64,000 nt of DNA from Bacteroidales bacterium (GTDB lineage: Bacteria > Bacteroidota > Bacteroidia > Bacteroidales > Muribaculaceae). Below, piece after piece: positions 1 to 9,071 of this stretch. Made by a program: the position numbers and the translations under genes. Each line of letters opens with the position of its first letter. Position 1 is the stretch's first letter. The DNA lies in the NCBI GenBank assembly GCA_019416425.1, contig DXXK01000072.1, positions 18,119 through 82,118 of the forward strand, in the 5' to 3' direction. The notes below the pieces were generated by a model. That model searched no databases. It was not told where the DNA came from and was given only the letters and a program-made list of their open reading frames with translations.

Positions 1-1586
1 TGGTTGTTGCCATAGGTGGCCAGGTTCTTGCCGTCACCGTTGATACCGTCGGCGGCATTGGCCGTACCGTAAGTATAATAGGTGAATTCAGGACCGAACT
101 GCAGACGGTAGCTCAGGCCTTCCAGACCCTCCCATACCTTCTTGAAGTCAAGCTGTCCGTATACCATGCCTGATGCACGGAATGTCTTGCGGTTGTTCTT
201 GCAGTAGTTCAGCTCGTCGATGGGGTTGATGATGTTCACATCGGCGTTGGGGTTGCGGATGAAGTTGCCGTCGGCGTCGTAAGGAACAGTCCAGGGCAGC
301 ATGCCGCGCAAAGCGGAATAATAGTCGCCGGAACCGGTCACGGACTTGGTGAAGCTGTAGCCGTAATCCTGATCGGCATACGAAGCGTTGATCGACACGC
401 CGGCGTTGAAGATCCAGTCAGGAGTCAGGTCGAACGATGTCTTCATCGTGAATCGGGTGTAATCCTGTCCGGGGGTGACACCCTTCTGATGCAGGTAGCC
501 GAACGAACCGTATCCACGGAACTTATCCGTACCGCCCGACATGGACAGGGTGTGCTCGTTGGTGACGCCAGTACGACGGCCGGCCTCGGTCCAGTCATAG
601 CTTCCAACCAGGTCAGGATTGTACTGACCGTTCACCCAAGCCTTCTCCACGTTGGCCCAGGATGCCGCAACGGCACCGAAAGCCTGCTGGTCGCCGGCAT
701 ACGAGGGACCGTCGGTATAGGGGTTCTGAGGATACTGACCGGCGTTGTACAGGGCGTAACGTGAATACTGCAGCCACTGTGCGGCATCCATCTGCTTGGC
801 TACATCGTACTGCTGGTCGAACGATACGGAACCGGAGTAAGTCACGGAGATCTTGCCGCTCTGGCCCTTCTTCGTGGTGACCAGTACGACACCGTTGGCA
901 CCGCGCGAACCGTAGATGGCTGTCGCGGAGGCATCCTTCAGCACGTCGATGCTCTCGATATCCTGCGGGTTGATGTTCTCGATACCGCCGTTCTGGATGA
1001 TCATTCCGTCCACGACGTACAGAGGCGAGTTGGAGGCATTGAGCGAGCGGACACCACGGATGTTGATGTCACCGACCTCACCGGGACGCTGCGAGGAGGA
1101 GATATCCACACCGGCAGCCTTACCCTGCATACCTTCCACAGCGTTCTTGACCGGCATCTCGGTCAGCTGCTTGCCGCTCACGTTGGTGGTGGCGCCTGTC
1201 AGGTCGGACTTACGCTGAACGCCGTAACCAACCACTACAAGCTCGTCCAGATTGGCGGCGTCTTCCTTCATTACCACGTCGATGACACTCTGACCCTTTA
1301 CGTCAACGGTCACCGGTGTATATCCTACATAACGGATTTCAAGTTTGGCATTCGGGGCCACGTTCTGCAGCTCGTATTTGCCGTCGATGTCTGTGGCAGT
1401 TCCGTTCGAGGTTCCCTTCACCATTACCGTGGCTCCGATTACGGCCTCGCCCGTCTGATCAGTCACTGTGCCAGTTACGGCCTTACCCTGCGCCTGCGCC
1501 ATTATTGTCACAAGCATGAACAGGGCAACAAGTAGAAATCGCTGGATATTCCCAACGTGTTTCTTCACGCTTGTCAAGTCGCTCAT
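1..1586 (-). CDS. SusC/RagA-type TonB-dependent outer membrane receptor (partial, C-terminus beyond window)
   Basis: About 528 codons are visible; the gene runs off the left edge, so most of the barrel is missing. The start is the ATG at 1584-1586, giving a signal peptide ending near AQAQ, then a carboxypeptidase-like regulatory domain (GTVTDQTGEAVIGATVMVKG, about residues 38-57), a TonB-box-like segment (LDELVVVGYG) and a plug domain with the SusC hallmarks INIRGVRSLN, LYVVDGM and IYGSRGANGV. Such receptors import oligosaccharides together with a SusD lipoprotein; a susD would be expected just left of the window. The gene lies downstream of the regulator and rhamnose genes on the same strand but has its own promoter-like region. 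The rhamnose-rich ligand is inferred from neighbours only. Confidence 0.93.
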   Translation of the reverse strand, partial: MSDLTSVKKHVGNIQRFLLVALFMLVTIMAQAQGKAVTGTVTDQTGEAVIGATVMVKGTSNGTATDIDGKYELQNVAPNAKLEIRYVGYTPVTVDVKGQSVIDVVMKEDAANLDELVVVGYGVQRKSDLTGATTNVSGKQLTEMPVKNAVEGMQGKAAGVDISSSQRPGEVGDINIRGVRSLNASNSPLYVVDGMIIQNGGIENINPQDIESIDVLKDASATAIYGSRGANGVVLVTTKKGQSGKISVTYSGSVSFDQQYDVAKQMDAAQWLQYSRYALYNAGQYPQNPYTDGPSYAGDQQAFGAVAASWANVEKAWVNGQYNPDLVGSYDWTEAGRRTGVTNEHTLSMSGGTDKFRGYGSFGYLHQKGVTPGQDYTRFTMKTSFDLTPDWIFNAGVSINASYADQDYGYSFTKSVTGSGDYYSALRGMLPWTVPYDADGNFIRNPNADVNIINPIDELNYCKNNRKTFRASGMVYGQLDFKKVWEGLEGLSYRLQFGPEFTYYTYGTANAADGINGDGKNLATYGNN

Positions 1587-1638
1587 GATTTAATAGATTT
1601 TTGTTATTGTTGTTTCTGCTTTTCAAGAAAAGTTTTCG

Positions 1639-1694
1639 CAAAATTGTTGAATTATTTTCACAAATTATGACAAAAATTAAACCTATTAGGGGTG
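1639..1694 (-). promoter_or_regulatory. Candidate promoter and operator of the SusC-like gene
   Basis: On the minus strand a -7-like box CAATTTTG (1639-1646, one mismatch to TAnnTTTG) lies 52 nt before the start codon. Read on the plus strand, AACCTATTAGGGGTG (1680-1694) lies further upstream, with exactly 41 nt between AGGGGTG and the -7 box. The same motif at the same distance precedes the acetylesterase gene at 15.1 kb. Function as an operator is inferred. Confidence 0.5.
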
Positions 1695-1737
1695 CTTTTT
1701 CTTCAACTCGTGCATCATCGTTCACATTGAAGATATT

Positions 1738-4626
1738 TTAACCCTTTGGTTGTTTATTTTCGGCACCTTCGGAATCCTGCCCATTCGACACGGCTTGCGC
1801 CCGTTCTCCGCGTAGGTATGCACTGGGAGTCACTCCGGTCTCTTTCTTGAAACTTGCGGTGAAATAACGGCGGTCCTCGAACCCTACGCGCTCGGCGACC
1901 TCGGCCACCGTATGGTTCTGACTCTCGAGCAGTCTACGGGCATGCTGCATCTTGATCTGGCGTATGAAATCCAACGGAGTGCGGTCGGTGATGGCCTTCA
2001 GTTTCCGGGCCAGGGTGGAACGCGACATGTTGACCTCGCTGGCCAGCACGTTAACATCGAACTCCGGATCCGAGAGATGGTTCTCGACAACCTTAGTAGC
2101 CTTCTCGAGCAATACCTTGTCCAGTTCCCGGAATTCCTCCTCCGGCAGACTGACAGGACTTGACAGATAGGTACGCATCTTCAGCATCTCCTGGCTGTCG
2201 CTCCATATAGCCTCGTTCTTCTTCCGCGCCCGCTCCACAAAATAATAGACCAGTAACGATATGCCTGCGGCCAGGATCGCGACATAAATCAGCCATGCCC
2301 ACCATGAGTTGTAGAAGTACGGCTTCTGGCGTATATGCAGCTCGGTTATATTATCACTCCAGAGATTGTTCTCGTCACACCCCTTGACCTGAAGCACATA
2401 GTTGCCTCTGGGAAGGTCGGTGTATGTCGCCGTATTCTTGCCGACCGATGTATAATGCCATTCGGATTCAAACCCCTTCAACCTGTAGGCGAACCGGACA
2501 TCGCCGGCAAAACGGGGATTGAGCTCGCTGAACTCTATCTCAAGGTTCCTGTCCTCGGGCCGCAGCACGACGGCTTGCTTGGACGGATCGTAACGGATTG
2601 AGTCTTCGAAAAGCAATGACATACCGTTCACCTTTACATTAGTGATATGTACCTTGACATCCGATTTCTTCTTATCGAGGGAACTGCCGGGTTTAAAACG
2701 GTACAGACCGCCCAGACCGCCCACAGTAAGGTTGCCCACGGTGTCGACGCTCGGGGTCCGGGACAGGAACGAACCGCGTTCCACAGATCCCGTCGCAGCC
2801 GGATATATCTTATATGCATGGTTCACAGGATTATACTCCACTACCTTCTGGTTCGACACAATCCAGATATGACCCAATGGATCTACATGAACCTGCAGCA
2901 GCGGAATTCCTCTCAGTTCGAGTATCCCTGTATGGTCTGTCCACTTGTCTTCCTTGGGGTTATACTCCAAAACATCCCCCAGACCGGTTGTAAGCCACAC
3001 TACGTTATCCTTGGTCACAGCGAGAGCCGAGTATTGACGGGCCTCCCCCATCCTTTCGGGTCTTTTTATCGATGAGCGTCGAATACGGTACAGCGAGTTG
3101 CCATAGGTCGCAGCCCAGACATCTCCATCCGGGCCATTGCTGATGGCCACAACCTCACCGATTTCCGGATAGCGGCCGGTCACGGTGCGCCTTGATATGT
3201 CCAGGGCATACAGGCCCGAGGCAGCTCCGACCCATAATATGCCATGCGGATCCTCCAGAAGCGAAGTTATATTGGCCTTGGATCCGGCCACATCCGGCAC
3301 GGCGATTGAATCCACGGCTTTCATCAGCATCCCGTCATTGCTCATGGCATAAATCATGCTTTCACGCTCGCGCGACACCCATACTCCTCCATATTTCGGA
3401 GACTGCGCTATCTGGGTTGCACGGTACATCCTGAGCTGCAGCAGGTTCGCATCGGTATCATGGTCGGTAATCCTTCCGGTCTCGGGGTCATACAAAAGCA
3501 AGCCGGTACGGCTCTGAAGCAGCCACAGCAAACCGCTGTCGTTATCCTGACATACGGCTTTGAGCACAGGCACGTTGCCGTAACGCTCTCGGGTGCCCTT
3601 GACCTCCAGCTTGCGCAAGGTCTGCTCCCCCAGCTCGATTATGTAATCAGGAGCATCGTAACATGTGACCCATACGCCGCCCTTGATCTCATTTATGGAA
3701 TTTATCATCGATCCTTCGAATCCGTTTTTGCCGTTTATCTCCACGGCGGCCAGATGACCGTCAGGTTGCGGCGCAAAGGCGTAGAGGCTGTTTCGCAGCT
3801 GCACCCACAGGTAACCGCAAGTGTCATCCTGTATGAAATTTATAATACGGTTCTTGCCCGTATTGCCACTGGTAGATGTCGCTACTGATGAAACATAGGC
3901 GTCGGATTGCCCTGCCTTGGAGGAATCAAAACGATAGATATGGCCGTCATGGTCCATTACCCACATGTATTCCTGGCCATGGTCCTGGATAACCTTTCCG
4001 AACGAGACGTCGAGATTGACTGGGGCTGCCATCTCGAACCTGTCGTTCTGACGGTCATATTTATATAGCCCGCGACTGTATGTCGATATCCAGATGTCTC
4101 CCTTCCGTGTCTGACAGAATCCGGACATACGGGTGGGATTTCCCCGCCGGTCCAGCGTCGTATAATCTGCCATCCAGGTCCCATTGGAATCATATCGGCG
4201 CAGCACTCCCTGCTGGGCAAGCCACATCATGCCGTCGTCGCTCCTGAATACCTGCTCCACCAGTTTGCCGCCGATGCGGCCGGGATCCAGCTCCGTGAAT
4301 CTTCCATTGGTCTTGTCGAAGATAAACGCTCCGTCGTCGGATCCGATCCACAGCTTGTTGTCTTTACTCTCGGCTATTGCCAATACACTGATGTTGCCTT
4401 TCTCAGGCTCGAACAGAACAGTGCGATATCCATCGTCACGGTACAGGGCGCTTCGGGTACCATACCACATATAACCCTGACTGTCATGGAACGACAATAT
4501 CACATCACGTTCGGGCATATCGGACGTCATCTTGCCGTACCAGACAGAAACCATCTGTCGTTCGGCGGTAATAACGCCCCTGATCGCCAACAGCAGTATC
4601 AACAATATCGACAGTTTCCTTTTCAT
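1738..4626 (-). CDS. Membrane-anchored propeller sensor/AraC-type regulator lacking kinase and receiver domains
   Basis: 962 residues with an N-terminal signal/anchor, two-component-regulator propeller repeats (for example YMWYGTRSALYR near residue 53, then repeated LWIG/VWAATYG-type blades), a Y_Y_Y-type domain (FAYRLKGFESEW), a transmembrane segment at about 775-797 and an AraC-type helix-turn-helix at about 835-940 (VNMSRSTLARKLKAI; RVGFEDRRYFTASFKKETG). Hybrid two-component systems of Bacteroidetes share this order but carry HisKA, HATPase and receiver domains between the membrane segment and the HTH and are about 1,300-1,400 residues; here only about 35 residues separate them. The gene sits 27 bp after the GH2 gene and before the SusC gene, so it probably controls this locus by sensing a periplasmic sugar and binding DNA while membrane-bound. 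Its ligand is not known. Confidence 0.88.
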   Translation of the reverse strand: MKRKLSILLILLLAIRGVITAERQMVSVWYGKMTSDMPERDVILSFHDSQGYMWYGTRSALYRDDGYRTVLFEPEKGNISVLAIAESKDNKLWIGSDDGAFIFDKTNGRFTELDPGRIGGKLVEQVFRSDDGMMWLAQQGVLRRYDSNGTWMADYTTLDRRGNPTRMSGFCQTRKGDIWISTYSRGLYKYDRQNDRFEMAAPVNLDVSFGKVIQDHGQEYMWVMDHDGHIYRFDSSKAGQSDAYVSSVATSTSGNTGKNRIINFIQDDTCGYLWVQLRNSLYAFAPQPDGHLAAVEINGKNGFEGSMINSINEIKGGVWVTCYDAPDYIIELGEQTLRKLEVKGTRERYGNVPVLKAVCQDNDSGLLWLLQSRTGLLLYDPETGRITDHDTDANLLQLRMYRATQIAQSPKYGGVWVSRERESMIYAMSNDGMLMKAVDSIAVPDVAGSKANITSLLEDPHGILWVGAASGLYALDISRRTVTGRYPEIGEVVAISNGPDGDVWAATYGNSLYRIRRSSIKRPERMGEARQYSALAVTKDNVVWLTTGLGDVLEYNPKEDKWTDHTGILELRGIPLLQVHVDPLGHIWIVSNQKVVEYNPVNHAYKIYPAATGSVERGSFLSRTPSVDTVGNLTVGGLGGLYRFKPGSSLDKKKSDVKVHITNVKVNGMSLLFEDSIRYDPSKQAVVLRPEDRNLEIEFSELNPRFAGDVRFAYRLKGFESEWHYTSVGKNTATYTDLPRGNYVLQVKGCDENNLWSDNITELHIRQKPYFYNSWWAWLIYVAILAAGISLLVYYFVERARKKNEAIWSDSQEMLKMRTYLSSPVSLPEEEFRELDKVLLEKATKVVENHLSDPEFDVNVLASEVNMSRSTLARKLKAITDRTPLDFIRQIKMQHARRLLESQNHTVAEVAERVGFEDRRYFTASFKKETGVTPSAYLRGERAQAVSNGQDSEGAENKQPKG

Positions 4627-4653
4627 CGCACCAGTATATTTTATACTTCGGAA

Positions 4654-7089
4654 CTATAACTTGGTTTTGAGATTCACCGTTTGTTTCTTAAAGCCGGGAG
4701 CTGATACCGTCAGCGTCACGGAACCGCTTTCCGGCTTGGAACGAAGTATCACGGTAGCAAGTCCGTTGTAGAGGCTGCGGGTGTTTCCGGTGTAAAGCTC
4801 GTTGCTGCTGTTGTCGCCGTTTACAACACCGACAATCTCGGCCGGACCGTCGATATTAAAAGTGAGCAGCTGCCGTGCGGTCACGTCGCGACGGCCTTTG
4901 CTGTCCAGAGCCTCGATGCGGATATGCTGAAGATCGGTCCCGTCGCCTTTCCAATCGGGATTGTCGGACGTGGTCCTCAGTTTCACGGCCTTCCCGCTCG
5001 TCTCAAGTTTATGAGTCGCAACCGGTTTACTATTTCCGTCTTTATATGCCACCGCCTCGATCCGGCCGGGAGCGTATGGTACATCCTCCCACATGATGCG
5101 GTTGCGCTGCTTGCTGTCGGACCTGTTGTTGCGCTTGCGGCCCATGCTCTTGCCGTTCACCAGCAACTCCACCTCATCGGCATTGGTGTATGTGTAAAGC
5201 TTCAGCTTGCTTCCTTCCGGAAAGTTCCAGTGGTCGGTCAGGCGCTTGCCTCCCATCTGTATGTCATTCCACATATATGGTTCGGTATCCTCATATACCG
5301 CGATATGCACCAGCGGCTCGTCCTCCCTGAAATAACTCTTCAGGAAATAGGCATTCGGTTTTGGTTCCAGCGAGATATCGAACACACCCTGTGTCCACCC
5401 CTTGGCGGGCCATCCGGCGGACTCTCCGAGATAATCGATCATGCCCCAGTACGCCAGACCGATTACCTTGTCAAGATCCATGTCGAAATAGTTCGGACCC
5501 ATATTGGAGGTGTTGGCCTCGCTCTGATAGAACATCATCCATGGGAAGTTACGGCTGTCGCACGGGAAGTACAGATATCGGTAGTTATAAGCGGCGATAT
5601 CTGTTTCCAATGCCAGCGGAGCGGGCAGAGAATCAGTATTCTCGCTGCGTCCGCGCGGATGCATGGCGACAGTCACCGGACGCGTCTTGTCGAAACGGTT
5701 CAGCAATGTCTTCTGTAATCTGTAAGGGGTGACACCCCAGTCCGAATAAGGAATATCCCACAACAGCTGAAGCTCGTTTCCGAGACTCCACATCACCACG
5801 CTGGGATGGTTGCGGTCGCGTTTCACCCATTCAGGCACGTCATCGGGCCACTGCTCCATCCAGTCCTTGCGGCCTCCGGCGTATTGAGTGAGCCACTTGT
5901 CGTAAAGCTCGTCAACCACCAGGATTCCATTCTCATCGCAAAGTTCCATAAGCGATTCGCTGTATGGATTATGTGAACAGCGGATATGGTTGAATCCATA
6001 TTCCTTCAGCATCTTTATACGCTTCTCCATAGCACGGGGATATGCTGCCGCGCCCAATGCCCCTAAGGTATGGTGGTTTGCTATTCCCTTCAGCAACACC
6101 TTTTTGCCGTTCAGTTTCAAACCATATTCCGGAGAATACTGAATCTTGCGGACGCCGAAACGGGAGGATGCCTCGTCGGCGACACTTCCGTCGGGACGAT
6201 ACAGAGTGACGGTAGCGGTGTAAAGATTGGGATTCTCGCAGTCCCAGAGCTGTGGCTCAGTCATCGTGAAGCTGTCCAGATGATATTCCTTGACACGCTG
6301 CTTGCGGTTGAAAGGATGCTTTTCAGTGCGGTCATATACCACATTTCCGACCATATCACGTACCACCGAACGCATTGTCAGGGAATCAAGACCCTTGATG
6401 TTGTTGGCGACCTCGGCCTGGATATTCACTACAGCCCTGTCCTTCTCGGCCTCGGGAGTGGTGATGTAGAGCGGATGGCGCGCAAAGTAAAGCTCAGAAT
6501 CGGTAAGTTTCAGATTCACGTCACGGAAAAGACCTCCGCCGGTATACCATCTTGAATTCTCGGGTTTGCCGGTATCGGCCTTGACCGCTATCAGGTTGTC
6601 CTGTCCGTACTTAACCTTATCGGTGATGTCTATCTCAAACCCCAGATATCCGTAATCGGTGCCACCTACACGCTCGCCGTTAAGATACACGTCGCCGACA
6701 AGCATGATGCCCTGGAAATCAAGAAGAACCCTTTTTCCCTTCTACGCCGGATCGGCATGAAGGATCTTGCGGTACCATCCGCTGCCCATTTCCTTGAAAC
6801 CACGTGAGCTCAATCGGCTGGCGATATTGGCGACAGGATTGTTGGCGTCACCTATCTCATCGGCGGTTGGAGCAACCCAGTCCTGCGATATCTGGAAATC
6901 ATGAGGTACGTTGATGGTTTCCCATCCCGCAGAATTGAATTCAGGATTCTCTGCGCCTGCTATGTCGCCGCGCTGGAAGAGCCATCCGCGGTTCAATGGT
7001 ATCGTCTCGGCCGCATCCGTGGCAATGCATGCGGCACACGCCAGGATTATAGAAAACAGTATATTGCCGAACCGTGTCAGAGGTATCAT
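4654..7089 (-). pseudogene. GH2 family beta-glycosidase interrupted by one in-frame TAG
   Basis: Read through, the gene encodes about 811 residues starting at ATG 7087-7089 with a signal peptide (IPLTRFGNILFSIILACAA). It has the GH2 sugar-binding start (PLNRGWLFQRGD), the immunoglobulin-like middle, a TIM barrel with the acid/base motif MWSLGNE and a likely nucleophile segment FYQSEAN, and C-terminal sandwich domains. At 6742-6744 the codon after HADPA is TAG, and the same frame continues as KGKRVLLDFQG without any shift, so a single TGG-to-TAG change explains it. GH2 includes beta-galactosidases and beta-glucuronidases; either suits a rhamnogalacturonan or arabinogalactan locus. The gene follows rhaD on the same strand. 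A downstream restart is possible but would lack the signal peptide and the start of the fold. The alternative is a base-call error. Confidence 0.85.
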
Positions 7090-7188
7090 AATCAATTGGA
7101 TATTAGAATCAAGTGGATTTTGGATTGTTAAGGTTGCTTTGATTCGGGAATGCACAGATGCCATTCCCGTTTACCGGATCATATTGAG

Positions 7189-7998
7189 TTATTTCGGAAG
7201 ATGGAAGACTGTCGAGATTTCCTGCATCTGCTCCTGGGTCATACCGTCGGGTACAAATCCCATGCAACGCGCATCCTTGTAGATGATGGCGCTCTTGTTC
7301 AGCGTATCCACCATATCGAATGCCTCCATGACGTCATCGCCTACGGCAAACACGCCATGCTTCTCCCACATCACCACATCGTAATCATCGTCTATGGCCT
7401 TGATTGTGGCGTCTGCCAGCTCGACCGAAGACGGCAGCATGTAGGGAACAATGCCTAATCCACGCGGACAGAACGCCTTGGTCTCGGGAATCATGCTCCA
7501 GAGTATATTGGTCAGGACATCCTTCTCCAGGAACGGCTTGGTATGGCTCATCGCCACGAGCTCGATGGGATGGGTATGCAGGGACGCCTTGTAGGGCGAT
7601 CCTTTGCCGATCAGGTAATTGTGCACGCTCAGATGCGACGGCAACTCGGAGGTGGGCTTCACAGGCTTGTCCGCCACAATCTCATAATGCGCGCAATCAT
7701 CGGTGATGCGGATCAGCGATCCGTTGTCCATCGGCCAGCGGGCCAGGTCACGCATGCGCTTGTTCGTACCTTTGCAGTAGAACCAACACCCTTTCAGATT
7801 CGGCAGCGTCACTCCGATTGCAATCGGTTCCGTCAACGACGGCATCTTACGTATCTCATCGTCGATCTCATCAGTCACGTTCACCGTGATGTTGCCGCCG
7901 TTTCGCTCGGCCCAGCCTTTCTGCCAGAGGTATCCGGCGACCTCAGCAACCATCTCTACCTGTTTCTTCAATCCGGCATTGTTATCCAATACTGACAT
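7189..7998 (-). CDS. rhaD: L-rhamnulose-1-phosphate aldolase
   Basis: 269 residues, the usual length. It cleaves L-rhamnulose 1-phosphate to dihydroxyacetone phosphate and L-lactaldehyde in the cytoplasm, the last step of the phosphorylated rhamnose pathway. It belongs to the class II aldolase/adducin family: the zinc ligands are seen as H141 and H143 in HTHPIEL and H214 in WEKHGVF, and the catalytic glutamate as E118 in SELPSH. It lies 35 bp downstream of rhaT and upstream of the GH2 gene in the same operon. The 99-bp gap after it (7090-7188) shows no promoter I would trust. Confidence 0.95.
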   Translation of the reverse strand: MSVLDNNAGLKKQVEMVAEVAGYLWQKGWAERNGGNITVNVTDEIDDEIRKMPSLTEPIAIGVTLPNLKGCWFYCKGTNKRMRDLARWPMDNGSLIRITDDCAHYEIVADKPVKPTSELPSHLSVHNYLIGKGSPYKASLHTHPIELVAMSHTKPFLEKDVLTNILWSMIPETKAFCPRGLGIVPYMLPSSVELADATIKAIDDDYDVVMWEKHGVFAVGDDVMEAFDMVDTLNKSAIIYKDARCMGFVPDGMTQEQMQEISTVFHLPK

Positions 7999-8033
7999 AT
8001 TGTACTATATTAAAAGCTGTTATTATTGTTCAA

Positions 8034-9071
8034 TCATATCATCTGGGGCAGGAAGCAGGAGATCACCAGCACGACTATGCCCAGCACCAGCACCCTGATC
8101 GTATTCCTGGAGCAGCCTTTCCATTCATGCAGGATGATGCCCCATACGTTCGAGAACACTACATTCAGCGCCATCAGGATGCAGAAGGACAGAGTCATAA
8201 GCGTCGGATATCCGGTCAGGAATCCCTTGCCGAGGGCGAGCCCGAAGAACTGGCTGTACCACAGGGCTCCGGCCAGCAGGCAGTATAGGGCATTGTTAAC
8301 CCACACCTTGCCGTCCAGGTAATCGCTCCAGGTCTTGTTCTTGGAATTCTGGTAGAAGCAGTAGACCGCGTTGGTAACGAATCCACCCAAAGTCACCAGG
8401 AATGTAGCGGGAAGGGTACGGTACATCAGGTTTGTAAGCTCGCCGAAATTGATTCCGCTGCCGAATTCCAGACCCACATTGAAACAGCCGCTCATAAATC
8501 CGGCCAACAGCGCGATGGCCAGTCCCTTGGGGAAGTTGAAATCCTTGACCGCCACGTCCTTGGTGCCTTTCTGCACCATCTGTCTGGCCTTCATGGACCC
8601 AGCCATACCGATAATCGCGATACCCATCAACGTTACGATAACACCGATAATCACCGAATAGGTCAGCTGACTCAACGGATCGTTCTCGGGGAAGAAGATG
8701 TTCAGCAGTACCGGACCCATGATTGTTCCGAGCGCCGCGCAGGTACCCAGGGTTATGGACTGACCCAGCGCCACACCCAGGTAACGCATGGAGAGCCCGA
8801 ATGTCAGGCCGCCGACACCCCACAGCACTCCGAACAGAATGGTCATCCAGATGCTGAAGGATGAGGCTCCGGCGAACATCTCGCCAAGAGTGTGACCTGC
8901 CGGAACAGCCAGAAGCATTCCCAGGAACGGCAGGATGAGCCATGCGAACACACCCTGCACAATCCAGTAGCTTTCCCAGCTCCACTGCTTGATCTTGTTG
9001 ATGGGGACGTAACAGCTCGACTGGCAGAACGCCCCGACCGCAATGATTGTCAATCCTATGATTATGTCCAT
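8034..9071 (-). CDS. rhaT: L-rhamnose/H+ symporter RhaT
   Basis: 345 residues with about ten hydrophobic helices, matching the RhaT family (drug/metabolite transporter superfamily) in length and in signatures such as SSCYVPINKIKQWSWESYW near the N-terminus, GVLWGVGGLTFGLSMRYLG and LGQSITLGTCAALGT. It imports free L-rhamnose across the inner membrane. Its ATG overlaps the rhaA stop by one base (TAATG), so the two are translationally coupled. The Bacteroides thetaiotaomicron rhamnose locus likewise pairs a permease with kinase and isomerase genes. Confidence 0.95.
   Translation of the reverse strand: MDIIIGLTIIAVGAFCQSSCYVPINKIKQWSWESYWIVQGVFAWLILPFLGMLLAVPAGHTLGEMFAGASSFSIWMTILFGVLWGVGGLTFGLSMRYLGVALGQSITLGTCAALGTIMGPVLLNIFFPENDPLSQLTYSVIIGVIVTLMGIAIIGMAGSMKARQMVQKGTKDVAVKDFNFPKGLAIALLAGFMSGCFNVGLEFGSGINFGELTNLMYRTLPATFLVTLGGFVTNAVYCFYQNSKNKTWSDYLDGKVWVNNALYCLLAGALWYSQFFGLALGKGFLTGYPTLMTLSFCILMALNVVFSNVWGIILHEWKGCSRNTIRVLVLGIVVLVISCFLPQMI

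Noticed and set aside
6742..6744. Recoding of TAG (pyrrolysine or suppressor) in the GH2 gene
   Set aside because: No recoding genes or context are seen and TAG also ends or interrupts other frames here; a nonsense change is simpler.
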